Source of the DNA: JAZSMJ01 sp045535815 | GTDB taxonomy: Bacteria; Bacillota; Clostridia; Oscillospirales; CAG-272 | Assembly: GCA_045535815.1 (NCBI GenBank) | Contig: JAZSMJ010000057.1 | Coordinates: 1 to 20,988 of the forward strand | Length of the DNA stretch: 20,988 nucleotides | Reading direction: 5' to 3' | Shown here: piece by piece, positions 15,057 through 20,988 of the stretch | How positions within the stretch are numbered: the first letter of the stretch is position 1 | Layout: each line of letters starts with the position of its first letter | Made by a program: the position numbers and the translations under genes | The notes under the pieces: generated by a model | Told to the model about the DNA's origin: nothing | Seen by the model: the letters and a program-made list of their open reading frames with translations, nothing else | Databases searched by the model: none

Positions 15057-16544
15057 TTATTCGAATGCTTCGTTGTATTCATCGATCTTTGCTGTAACAG
15101 CCTTGGAGTTTCTCTTATAAGTAGAAGCAAATGCATTCTGGTTTGTGTTTATAAGATTGAGCATAAGGTCCGGCAGACCGCCTATACGGTTAGCCATAAC
15201 AACGTCGAAGATACGGTTGGACATGATGTAGTCCTCGATCATTTCGAGAGAGTTAGTATCTCTTGAGAACTTACCTTCAACTACCATGTTGAAGTATACG
15301 GGGGTAACCATCTCAGCAGAGAGGTAAGACATATAGTCAAGAACGATACCTGTCTTTTCAAGATCGGGAGCATTTATCGGAACTGAAAGTGCGGAGCCGC
15401 CCCAGTAGTGAATGAAGGTCGTATATTCGCTTTCTTCCTTGTACTTGGGAAGCGGGATAATACCGAAATCGCTCTCGTTGTCTCTGAAGGAGTCAACGGA
15501 CTCGAGTGTTTCTGTGAAGAATATAGATCTTTCTTCGGTGAACATCGTTCTTCCGTTTTCAGAGTTTGTGCTCATGGCATCGTTCTGCTTCTGGTTGTGA
15601 GAGTTGTAAGCGATAGAGGGGTTACAAACTCTGAGAACCTTTGTGAGAATGTCAAGAGATTCATCGCTGAATTCGTTGAATACAAGCTCGTCATCCTCGT
15701 TCTTGGTGCAGTAACGAAGACCTGCGCAGAGAAGGAATCCGTCAGGACCTGAGCCCTGGTAGGACGTACCGTACTGGTCAACGCTTGTCATGTTGTTATC
15801 CTGGTTAAGGTCCTGAGAGAAGGTCTTAACGATGTTGTAGTATGCGTCAAGCGTCCACTTGCCGTCACGAACGAGATCGTAGATATAATCGTCATCGTAG
15901 CCAAGGTCGGAAAGAACGCCCTTGTTGTAAACTGCTACCCAAGTTGCCATATTAGCCATAAGGTTTATATCGGAGCATGTGTAGTAGAGCTTGTTCTTAA
16001 CGGAGAAGTCTTTTCTCGTACCCTGGTCCCACCAAGGATTGTTAAGATCGAGGTAAGGGATCTCTGTTTCAAGGTCGAGAAGAATGTTGGACGTAGCTGC
16101 CTTGAAGCTTTCCATAAGGTTCATATCAACAGCGTCGTATGAGGATTCTCCGCCGGCAACAGCATTGTAAAGGTGGTTGTATATTTCGTTAACGTCAACC
16201 TGAACCTGCTCTACCGTTACGCCGTAATCGTCATAAAGCTTCTGGTTACGTGCGTAGATAGCGGCGTTAATGGTATCACCGTCGTCCTCTTCAACCCAAA
16301 TGTCTCTGACAGTCCAACCGCCTGATCTTGCAAGGAAGGTCATGGTAGGTGTGCTGGTTGCGGGAAGTGCTTCGGGGAGATTTGTAGGCGGAGCGTAAAG
16401 TGTCTCAGCCTCTGTTTCTTTTTCAACTACAGATCCCGTTGTTTCAGCATCGGGCTTATCTGAGCTGTCGTTACAAGCAACGAGCGTCAAGGCTGCAAGC
16501 ATTGCAACGAGTACAAAAAGGGCAAATAAAACCTTTTTATTCAT
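15057..16544 (-). CDS. Extracellular solute-binding lipoprotein 1 of tandem array
   Basis: A 495-residue ABC-transporter-type substrate-binding lipoprotein. The signal peptide MNKKVLFALFVLVAML ends in the lipobox LVAC with Cys24, followed by a Asp/Glu/Thr-rich linker and the mature domain. Features shared with the two next copies: a TMTFLARSGGW start, NLMESFKAATSN, NPWWDQGTRKDFS, LVRDGKWTLDAYYNIVKTF, ENGRTMFTEERSIFF and the EYNEAFE end. This is the pattern of family 1 sugar-binding proteins. It is the most divergent of the three (for example ESSYDAVDMNL and an NEIYNHLYNAV segment). AAAGGA is 11 bases before the ATG. It has its own promoter and a terminator, so it is transcribed alone. No permease or ATPase gene is in the window; the ligand is unknown. 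Confidence 0.9.
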   Translation of the reverse strand: MNKKVLFALFVLVAMLAALTLVACNDSSDKPDAETTGSVVEKETEAETLYAPPTNLPEALPATSTPTMTFLARSGGWTVRDIWVEEDDGDTINAAIYARNQKLYDDYGVTVEQVQVDVNEIYNHLYNAVAGGESSYDAVDMNLMESFKAATSNILLDLETEIPYLDLNNPWWDQGTRKDFSVKNKLYYTCSDINLMANMATWVAVYNKGVLSDLGYDDDYIYDLVRDGKWTLDAYYNIVKTFSQDLNQDNNMTSVDQYGTSYQGSGPDGFLLCAGLRYCTKNEDDELVFNEFSDESLDILTKVLRVCNPSIAYNSHNQKQNDAMSTNSENGRTMFTEERSIFFTETLESVDSFRDNESDFGIIPLPKYKEESEYTTFIHYWGGSALSVPINAPDLEKTGIVLDYMSYLSAEMVTPVYFNMVVEGKFSRDTNSLEMIEDYIMSNRIFDVVMANRIGGLPDLMLNLINTNQNAFASTYKRNSKAVTAKIDEYNEAFE

Positions 16545-16598
16545 TTGAAAAAGTATCCTTTCTTTATTTTTTACTGAGAAGTCAGTGTATTCAAATTA

Positions 16599-16627
16599 AT
16601 TATATCATAAACGGCTTCAATTGTAAA
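16599..16627 (-). promoter_or_regulatory. Promoter of solute-binding gene 1
   Basis: On the minus strand TTTACA (16622-16627), a 17-base spacer ending in TGA, and TATAAT (16599-16604). The sequence CTTCATTTACAAT around the -35 is shared with gene 2. Confidence 0.85.
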
Positions 16628-16676
16628 TGAAGAATTTATAAAATTTTTATGGTCTGTATTAGTAAAAAACGACAAA
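16620..16676 (-). repeat. Conserved upstream block of solute-binding gene 1 (pair with 18328-18384)
   Basis: This 57-base block starts with TTTGTCGTTTTTTACTAATA (16657-16676 read on the minus strand) and ends in the -35 region. By eye it matches gene 2's upstream block at about 49 of 57 positions with no gaps, and the identical 20-mer sits 29 bases before the -35 in both. It may be a duplicated operator or UP-type element. Confidence 0.8.
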
Positions 16677-16725
16677 CAATTCTTGAAAAATAGTCTATAT
16701 CTAACATATTAATGTTACAAACAAA

Positions 16726-16749
16726 AAAACGCCGGATATCCGGCGTTTT
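16726..16749 (-). terminator. Terminator of solute-binding gene 2
   Basis: A perfect 24-bp palindrome with core ACGCCGGATATCCGGCGT lies 10 bases beyond the stop of gene 2; the minus strand continues GTTTTTTTGTTTG. A typical Rho-independent terminator. Confidence 0.9.
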
Positions 16750-16759
16750 CAATTAATTA

Positions 16760-18247
16760 TCATTCAAATGCTTCATTGTATTCCTGAAGCTTTGTGGTAA
16801 TAGCCTTTGTGCTTCTCTTGTAGATGGAAGCAAAGTTTGACATATTGTTATTCATTGTTGTAAGGATGGTGTCCGGCAGACCGTTTATACGGTTGGCCAT
16901 AACGAGGTCGAAGATACGGTTGGACATAATGTAGTCCTCGATCATCTCAAGCGAATCGGTATCTCTCATGTACTTGCCTTCAACAACCATTCCGAAGTAA
17001 GCGGGTGTTACTATCTCAGCAGAGAGGTAGGACATATAGTCAAGAACTATACCTGTCTTTTCAACGTCGGGAGCGTTTATCGGAACTGAAAGTGCAGAAC
17101 CGCCCCAATAGTGAATGAAGGTCGTATAGTCGCTCTCTTCATCGTACTTGGGAAGCGGGATTATACCGAAATCGCTTTCGTTATCTCTGAATGAGTCAAC
17201 TGCGTTGAGTGTTTCCGTGAAGAATATGGATCTTTCCTCGGTGAACATCGTTCTTCCGTTTTCGGAATCCGAGCCGTAAGCATCGTTCTGCTGCTGGTTA
17301 TGGGAGTTATATGCAACAGTACCGTTAGAGACCTTCATAACCTTGTTCAGCATATCGAGTCCCTTGTCGTCAAGCTCTTGGAATACAAGCTCGTCATCAT
17401 CGTTTTTCGTGCAGTAACGGAAGCCGGAGCAGAGGATGAATCCGTCGGGTCCGGAGCCCTGGAAGGAGGTACCGTACTGGTCAACGCTTGTCATCTGGTT
17501 ATCGTTATTTATATCCTTTGTAAAGGATTTGACTATGTTGTAGTATGCGTCAAGCGTCCACTTGCCGTCACGAACGAGATCGTAGATATAGCTGTCGTCA
17601 TATCCGAGGTCAGCCATAACGCCCTTGTTGTAGACTGCGACCCATGTCGCCTTATTTGCCATAAGGTTTATGTCTGAGCAGGTGTAGTAGAGCTTGTTTT
17701 TGATAGAAAAGTCTTTTCTCGTACCCTGGTCCCACCACGGCTTGTCAAGGTTGAGGTAGGGAATCTCGGTCTCAAGGTCAAGGAGAAGACCGTTTGAGGC
17801 CGCAGAGAAGCTGCTCATAAGGTTCATATCGACTGCATCAAATGCCTCGCCGCCTGCAACTGCGGAATAGAGATATTCGTAGATACCGTTAACGTCTACC
17901 TGATATTCGGATATCTCAACGCCGTATTTGTCGTATAAAGCCTGATTTCTTTCGTAGATAGCGTGGTCGATGGTGTCGGCAGAGTCCTCTTCGACCCAAA
18001 GATCTTCAACCGCCCATCCGCCGCCTCTTGCAAGGAAGGACATGGTCTTGGAGCTGGAATCGGGAAGCTCGTCGGGAAGATTTGTAGGCGGAGCGTTGAC
18101 CGTCTCCGGCTCTGTTTCAACGATGGATTCCTGCTGATCTGTGCCTGAGGTCTCAACGGGAGACTTTTCTCCGTTACATGCTATCAGCGTGAGAGCTGCA
18201 ATCAGAGTAATCAGAAGTAAAAGGGAAACTAATACCTTTTTATTCAT
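16760..18247 (-). CDS. Extracellular solute-binding lipoprotein 2 of tandem array
   Basis: A 495-residue paralogue of the neighbouring gene at 15057-16544. The start MNKKVLVSLLLLITLIAAL leads to the lipobox LIAC (Cys24). I chose the ATG at 18247, nine bases after AAAGGA, because the longer open frame (to 18322) begins before the promoter-proximal region and adds a non-signal segment. It is closer to copy 3 than to copy 1: both have ERNQALY, VDVNGIY, FSAASNGLLLDLETE and a C-terminus ending TKAITTKLQEYNEAFE. Differences from copy 3 are scattered, including GFILCSG versus GFIICSG, which suggests old duplication with divergence rather than a recent copy. Individually controlled by a TTTACA/TACAAT promoter and its own terminator. 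Ligand unknown; carbohydrate is likely from family membership. Confidence 0.9.
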   Translation of the reverse strand: MNKKVLVSLLLLITLIAALTLIACNGEKSPVETSGTDQQESIVETEPETVNAPPTNLPDELPDSSSKTMSFLARGGGWAVEDLWVEEDSADTIDHAIYERNQALYDKYGVEISEYQVDVNGIYEYLYSAVAGGEAFDAVDMNLMSSFSAASNGLLLDLETEIPYLNLDKPWWDQGTRKDFSIKNKLYYTCSDINLMANKATWVAVYNKGVMADLGYDDSYIYDLVRDGKWTLDAYYNIVKSFTKDINNDNQMTSVDQYGTSFQGSGPDGFILCSGFRYCTKNDDDELVFQELDDKGLDMLNKVMKVSNGTVAYNSHNQQQNDAYGSDSENGRTMFTEERSIFFTETLNAVDSFRDNESDFGIIPLPKYDEESDYTTFIHYWGGSALSVPINAPDVEKTGIVLDYMSYLSAEIVTPAYFGMVVEGKYMRDTDSLEMIEDYIMSNRIFDLVMANRINGLPDTILTTMNNNMSNFASIYKRSTKAITTKLQEYNEAFE

Positions 18248-18306
18248 TTGGGTGCATCCTTTCTTGGCTTTTTTACCGGTTTTTATAAAACCGTGTATCC
18301 AATATA

Positions 18307-18335
18307 ATTGTAACATAAACAAAAGCGATTGTAAA
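18307..18335 (-). promoter_or_regulatory. Promoter of solute-binding gene 2
   Basis: On the minus strand TTTACA (18330-18335), a 17-base spacer and TACAAT (18307-18312). The -35 box and flank match gene 1's promoter, but the -10 is weaker. Confidence 0.75.
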
Positions 18336-18384
18336 TGAAGTATTCATAAAAATTTTGCGCCCTATATTAGTAAAAAACGACAAA
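18328..18384 (-). repeat. Conserved upstream block of solute-binding gene 2 (pair with 16620-16676)
   Basis: The second copy of the 57-base block. Its distal end (18383-18384) touches the terminator of gene 3, so the two genes are packed with no free spacer. Gene 3 lacks this block. Confidence 0.8.
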
Positions 18385-18410
18385 AAACCGCCCCGTAAGG
18401 AGCGGTTTTT
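18383..18410 (-). terminator. Terminator of solute-binding gene 3
   Basis: Arms AAAAACCGC (18383-18391) and GCGGTTTTT (18402-18410) around CCCGTAAGGA, with further C/G pairing possible in the loop. It lies 11 bases beyond the gene 3 stop. The minus strand continues into TTTTTTGTCG. Confidence 0.85.
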
Positions 18411-18421
18411 AAATCAGGAAA

Positions 18422-19921
18422 TCATTCAAATGCTTCGTTGTATTCCTGAAGCTTTGTGGTTATCGCCTTGGTGCTTCTCTTGTAGATGGAAGCGAAGTTG
18501 GACATATTGTTATTTATGGCAGTGACTATGGTGTCGGGAAGACCGTTTATACGGTTAGCCATAACGAGGTCGAAGACACGGTTTGCCATGATGTAGTCCT
18601 CTATCATCTCATAGGAATCCTGGTCTCTCATGTACTTGCCTTCAACTACCATATTGAAGTAAGCGGGTGTTACTATTTCAGCAGAGAGGTAGGACATATA
18701 GTCAAGAACTATACCCGTCTTTTCAACGTCGGGAGCGTTTATCGGAACGGATATGGCAGAGCCTGCCCAGTGGTGAACAAAAGAGGTATATTCGCCTTCC
18801 TCGTCGTACTTGGGAAGCGGAACGATACCGAAATCGCTTTCGTTGTCTCTGAACATGTCAACGGTGTTTAAGGCCTCGGTAAAGAATAACGATCTTCCTT
18901 CGCTGAACATGGTTCTTCCGTTTTCGGTATCTGCGCCGATCTGGTCGTTCTGCTGCGTGTTGTGTGAATTGTAAGCAACGGCGTTGCTTGCTACCTTCAC
19001 TACCTTGTTCAGCATATCGATACCTTTGTCGTCAAGCTCGTTGAATACCAGCTCGTCATCCTCGTTCTTTGAGCAGTAGCGGAAGCCGGAGCAGATGATA
19101 AATCCGTCGGGGCCCGAGCCCTGAAGAGAGGTGCCGTACTGGTCAACGCTGGTCATTTTGTTATCGTTATTAAGGTCCTTGGTAAAGGTCTTAATGATAT
19201 TATAGTACTCGTCGAGCGTCCACTTGCCGTCACGAACGAGATCGTAGATATAGCTGTCTTTATATCCGAGATTGGACATAATGCTCTTGTTGTAAACTGC
19301 AACCCACGTAGCCTTATAAGCCATAAGGTTGATGTCGGAGCAGGTATAGTAAAGTCTGTTCTTTATAGAAAAGTCCTCTCTCGTGCCCTGGTCCCACCAA
19401 GGATTGTTGAGATCAAGATGGGGAAGCTCTGTCTCAAGGTCAAGCAGAAGTCCGTTTGACGCTGCAGAAAAGCTGTCCATCAAGTTCATATCGACTGCAT
19501 CAAATGCCTCGCCGCCTGCAATCGCAGAATAGAGATATTGATATATACCGTTAACGTCCACCTGATATTCGGACACCTCAACGCCGTATTTTTCATAAAG
19601 AGCCTGGTTTCTTTCGTAGATAGCGTGGTCGATGGTATCGGCAGAATCTTCCTCAATATAAATGTCCTCAACCGTCCATTCGTCTCCGCCACCGCCACCT
19701 CTCGTGAGGAAGGACATGGTCCTGGAGCTTGATTCGGGAAGCTCGTCGGGGAGATTGGTGGGGGGAGCATAGAGCGTTTCCGGCTCTGTCTCAACGAAGG
19801 TCTCGGTTTGCTCTTCGCCCGAGGTTTCAACAGGAGCCTTTTTATCGTTACATGCGATGAGAGAAAGGGATAAAACAATTGCGATAAGAATGAATAGGGA
19901 TAATAAAGTCTTTTTGTTCAT
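18422..19921 (-). CDS. Extracellular solute-binding lipoprotein 3 of tandem array
   Basis: A 499-residue paralogue, closest to copy 2. The signal peptide MNKKTLLSLFILIAIVL ends at lipobox LIAC (Cys24). The longer open frame to 19990 is rejected because it would start upstream of the TATAAT box; GAAAGGA lies eight bases before the ATG at 19921. A distinguishing feature is a glycine-rich insertion, SFLTRGGGGGDEWTVED, a few residues longer than copies 1 and 2 in the first strand region. Other substitutions include HHWAGSAISV where copies 1 and 2 have HYWGGSALSV, near the presumed binding cleft, so ligand preference may differ. Its promoter has an inverted repeat not seen at gene 2. Confidence 0.9.
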   Translation of the reverse strand: MNKKTLLSLFILIAIVLSLSLIACNDKKAPVETSGEEQTETFVETEPETLYAPPTNLPDELPESSSRTMSFLTRGGGGGDEWTVEDIYIEEDSADTIDHAIYERNQALYEKYGVEVSEYQVDVNGIYQYLYSAIAGGEAFDAVDMNLMDSFSAASNGLLLDLETELPHLDLNNPWWDQGTREDFSIKNRLYYTCSDINLMAYKATWVAVYNKSIMSNLGYKDSYIYDLVRDGKWTLDEYYNIIKTFTKDLNNDNKMTSVDQYGTSLQGSGPDGFIICSGFRYCSKNEDDELVFNELDDKGIDMLNKVVKVASNAVAYNSHNTQQNDQIGADTENGRTMFSEGRSLFFTEALNTVDMFRDNESDFGIVPLPKYDEEGEYTSFVHHWAGSAISVPINAPDVEKTGIVLDYMSYLSAEIVTPAYFNMVVEGKYMRDQDSYEMIEDYIMANRVFDLVMANRINGLPDTIVTAINNNMSNFASIYKRSTKAITTKLQEYNEAFE

Positions 19922-19954
19922 GCTATCGGTCCTTTCATGAATATCTGTATCTTT

Positions 19955-19983
19955 ATTATAGCCCAACTGCGGCAGTTTGTAAA
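19955..19983 (-). promoter_or_regulatory. Promoter of solute-binding gene 3
   Basis: On the minus strand TTTACA (19978-19983), a 17-base spacer and TATAAT (19955-19960). The -35 overlaps the inverted repeat at 19981-20011. Confidence 0.85.
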
Positions 19984-20011
19984 TTAACATATTACATAAA
20001 AATGTTAATTT
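19981..20011. promoter_or_regulatory. Inverted repeat overlapping the gene 3 promoter
   Basis: Perfect 10-base arms AAATTAACAT (19981-19990) and ATGTTAATTT (20002-20011) with an 11-base spacer overlap the -35 of gene 3. A repressor or activator operator is plausible. A related TAACAT-ATTA-ATGTTA palindrome sits at 16702-16717 upstream of gene 1. Confidence 0.5.
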
Positions 20012-20036
20012 GTAATAGTTAATAATGCCTTTAGCA

Positions 20037-20714
20037 TTAACGCACCTCCGAATAGATATACGCTCTGCCGTCCTTTCCGGTCTGCTCGATGAGGCCTATG
20101 GTCTTCAGAACGAATACCGTCTTTTCGGCAAGTCTTTGCCTTATTTTTGCAGCCTTTGCAAGCTGCTTTACGGTAAAGCCGTCTGCGATTTCATCCGGAA
20201 TGAAAAATCTGAAATCGTCAACCGTGTCGAGTATCAGCTCGTCTGCAAACGAGCAGGGAAGGCGCTCAAGGCGCTCCGAGCCCTTTTTACCGTCATTGCT
20301 CCAGCCGTTTTTGAGGCGGTGCTCTTCAACGTCTACAAGGATAACACGGAAGTGAAGATTTTCAAGCCCGATCAGCCGACTTACGTACACAAGCTCACGG
20401 AAGATATCGTAAAAGCTTCCCCTTCTCGGTGACAGCCTCGGCTTTGATGCCTCTCCGGTCTGCGGATCTATCCATACTATCCTTTTGCTTCTGATCGCCG
20501 GATATACTACGGTGGTGTCGGTGTCTTCGGTGAATTTCAGTATCTTCGGGCGAAGCCTGCCGAAGCTTGCGGTCTGTATTTCTATAATGCCACGGTCGTT
20601 TTTTATATCGGCAACGCTTCCTTTATATTTTATCTCGTGGAAGGACTCGTCAGGCTCGTAATGCTTTTTCAGCTCTGCATGGAGCGCACGCTCCATATAG
20701 GTCTCTATACCCAT
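20037..20714 (-). CDS. PD-(D/E)XK nuclease-like protein with winged-helix-like C-terminus
   Basis: A 225-residue protein of unknown function. Near the N-terminus, after a helix with several Glu (E9, E14), lies the pattern D36-(8)-E45-I-Q47 in SVADIKNDRGIIEIQTASFG, which resembles the D...ExQ/ExK active site of the PD-(D/E)XK nuclease superfamily. The middle (70-145) is strand-rich (TTVVYPAI, RIVWIDPQTG, RVILVDVEEH). Residues about 175-220 (DGFTVKQLAKAAKIRQRLAEKTVFVLKTIGLIEQTG) look like a winged helix. It therefore may bind and perhaps cut DNA or RNA, or be a regulator built on that fold. AAGGAGG is nine bases before the ATG. It is alone, divergent from the tRNA cluster, with its own promoter; a weak hairpin (20023-20039) overlaps its stop. 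I do not recognise a named family, so no symbol. Confidence 0.72.
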   Translation of the reverse strand: MGIETYMERALHAELKKHYEPDESFHEIKYKGSVADIKNDRGIIEIQTASFGRLRPKILKFTEDTDTTVVYPAIRSKRIVWIDPQTGEASKPRLSPRRGSFYDIFRELVYVSRLIGLENLHFRVILVDVEEHRLKNGWSNDGKKGSERLERLPCSFADELILDTVDDFRFFIPDEIADGFTVKQLAKAAKIRQRLAEKTVFVLKTIGLIEQTGKDGRAYIYSEVR

Positions 20715-20752
20715 ACCGTCATTCCTCCTTTAGATCCGTTTTTTTCGGTTAT

Positions 20753-20781
20753 ATTATATCATAATATGCAAAATAATACAA
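20753..20781 (-). promoter_or_regulatory. Promoter of the nuclease-like gene
   Basis: On the minus strand TTGTAT (20776-20781), a 17-base spacer ending in TGA, and TATAAT (20753-20758), giving a leader of about 30 bases. Confidence 0.7.
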
Positions 20782-20806
20782 AATAAAAATAATGTTGAGA
20801 AAAATC

Positions 20807-20835
20807 TTGACAAAGCGATTTTTCCGTGATATAAT
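20807..20835 (+). promoter_or_regulatory. Consensus promoter of the tRNA cluster
   Basis: TTGACA (20807-20812), a 17-base spacer ending in TGA, and TATAAT (20830-20835): a full consensus with extended -10, as expected for stable RNA genes. The first tRNA starts 18 bases after the -10 box. Confidence 0.93.
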
Positions 20836-20853
20836 AATCGGGCGTAAAAAAAT

Positions 20854-20928
20854 GCTGGTGTGGCTCAATGGCAGAGCAGCTGATTTGTAATCAGCAGGTT
20901 GATGGTTCGACTCCGTTCACCAGCTCCA
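20854..20928 (+). tRNA. tRNA-Thr (anticodon UGU)
   Basis: Acceptor arms GCTGGTG and CACCAGC pair over seven bases. The anticodon stem GCTGA/TCAGC encloses loop TTTGTAA, so the anticodon is TGT (reads ACA). The T-arm is GATGG-TTCGACT-CCGTT, with two wobble pairs, and the 3' TCCA is encoded. A normal class I tRNA. Confidence 0.97.
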
Positions 20929-20931
20929 TAT

Positions 20932-20988
20932 GGGGGAATTCCCGAGTGGCCAAAGGGGGCAGACTGTAAATCTGTTGTCAGTGACTTC
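20932..20988 (+). tRNA. tRNA-Tyr (anticodon GUA), 3' end beyond window
   Basis: Starts three bases after the tRNA-Thr CCA. The D-arm TTCCCGAGTGGCC and anticodon arm GCAGA-CTGTAAA-TCTGT give anticodon GTA. The bases after it (TGTCAGTGACTTC) begin the long variable arm of class II tRNA-Tyr; the window ends inside it. Confidence 0.93.

Noticed and set aside
15057..19921. Tandem repeats as a mobile element or CRISPR-like array
   Set aside because: The repeats are three intact paralogous genes with their promoters; there is no transposase, terminal inverted repeat or spacer-repeat pattern.
20023..20039. Hairpin TAATGC/GCATTA as a terminator of the nuclease-like gene
   Set aside because: The stem is only 6 bp and AT-rich with no T-tract after it on the minus strand; too weak to list as a feature.

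Overview
The window looks like an origin-proximal stretch of a Clostridia-type Firmicute chromosome, probably an uncultured gut or rumen lineage; I would not go below class. Support: sigma-A promoters with TATAAT boxes, strong AAGGAGG-type ribosome binding sites, a consensus parS site, the Firmicutes-type neighbours noc-rsmG and walJ-rlmH, a DNA polymerase I without a recognisable proofreading site, many ATA/AGA codons with moderate GC, and lipoprotein solute-binding proteins.

Layout. Positions 1-4.6 kb hold a leftward block: polA, rsmG, a noc-like ParB-family gene, two parS-type palindromes, and a promoter reading out of the left edge that is probably that of parA/parB. A divergent promoter pair near 4.6-4.7 kb separates this from a rightward block: a NYN-domain protein with a winged-helix-like tail, a galactokinase-family GHMP kinase with its own strong promoter, a small membrane protein, walJ, rlmH, a large membrane-anchored acidic WG-repeat protein and mnmG, closed by a 17-bp-stem bidirectional terminator at about 12.96-13.0 kb.

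Positions 13.0-20.0 kb are an accessory carbohydrate-type region. An AraC-family regulator and an Asp-box (sialidase-fold) protein without signal peptide are divergently transcribed. Three tandem paralogous lipoprotein solute-binding genes follow on the minus strand. Each has its own TTTACA-17-bp promoter and hairpin terminator, and no permease or ATPase gene is in view. The first two also share a conserved block upstream of the promoter.

Positions 20.0-20.99 kb hold a PD-(D/E)XK-like protein with a winged-helix-like C-terminus. Divergent from it, a consensus promoter drives a tRNA-Thr(UGU)/tRNA-Tyr(GUA) cluster that runs off the right edge.

Most genes belong to well-known families. The observations most worth following are the Noc-type specificity residues beside parS (not Noc-type) sites, the solute-binding array with its duplicated control region, the AraC/Asp-box pair, the acidic WG-repeat protein inside a housekeeping cluster, and the nuclease-like protein beside the tRNAs. 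I found no CRISPR array, insertion sequence, prophage or clearly new multi-gene system. No gene-free stretch exceeds 300 bases.
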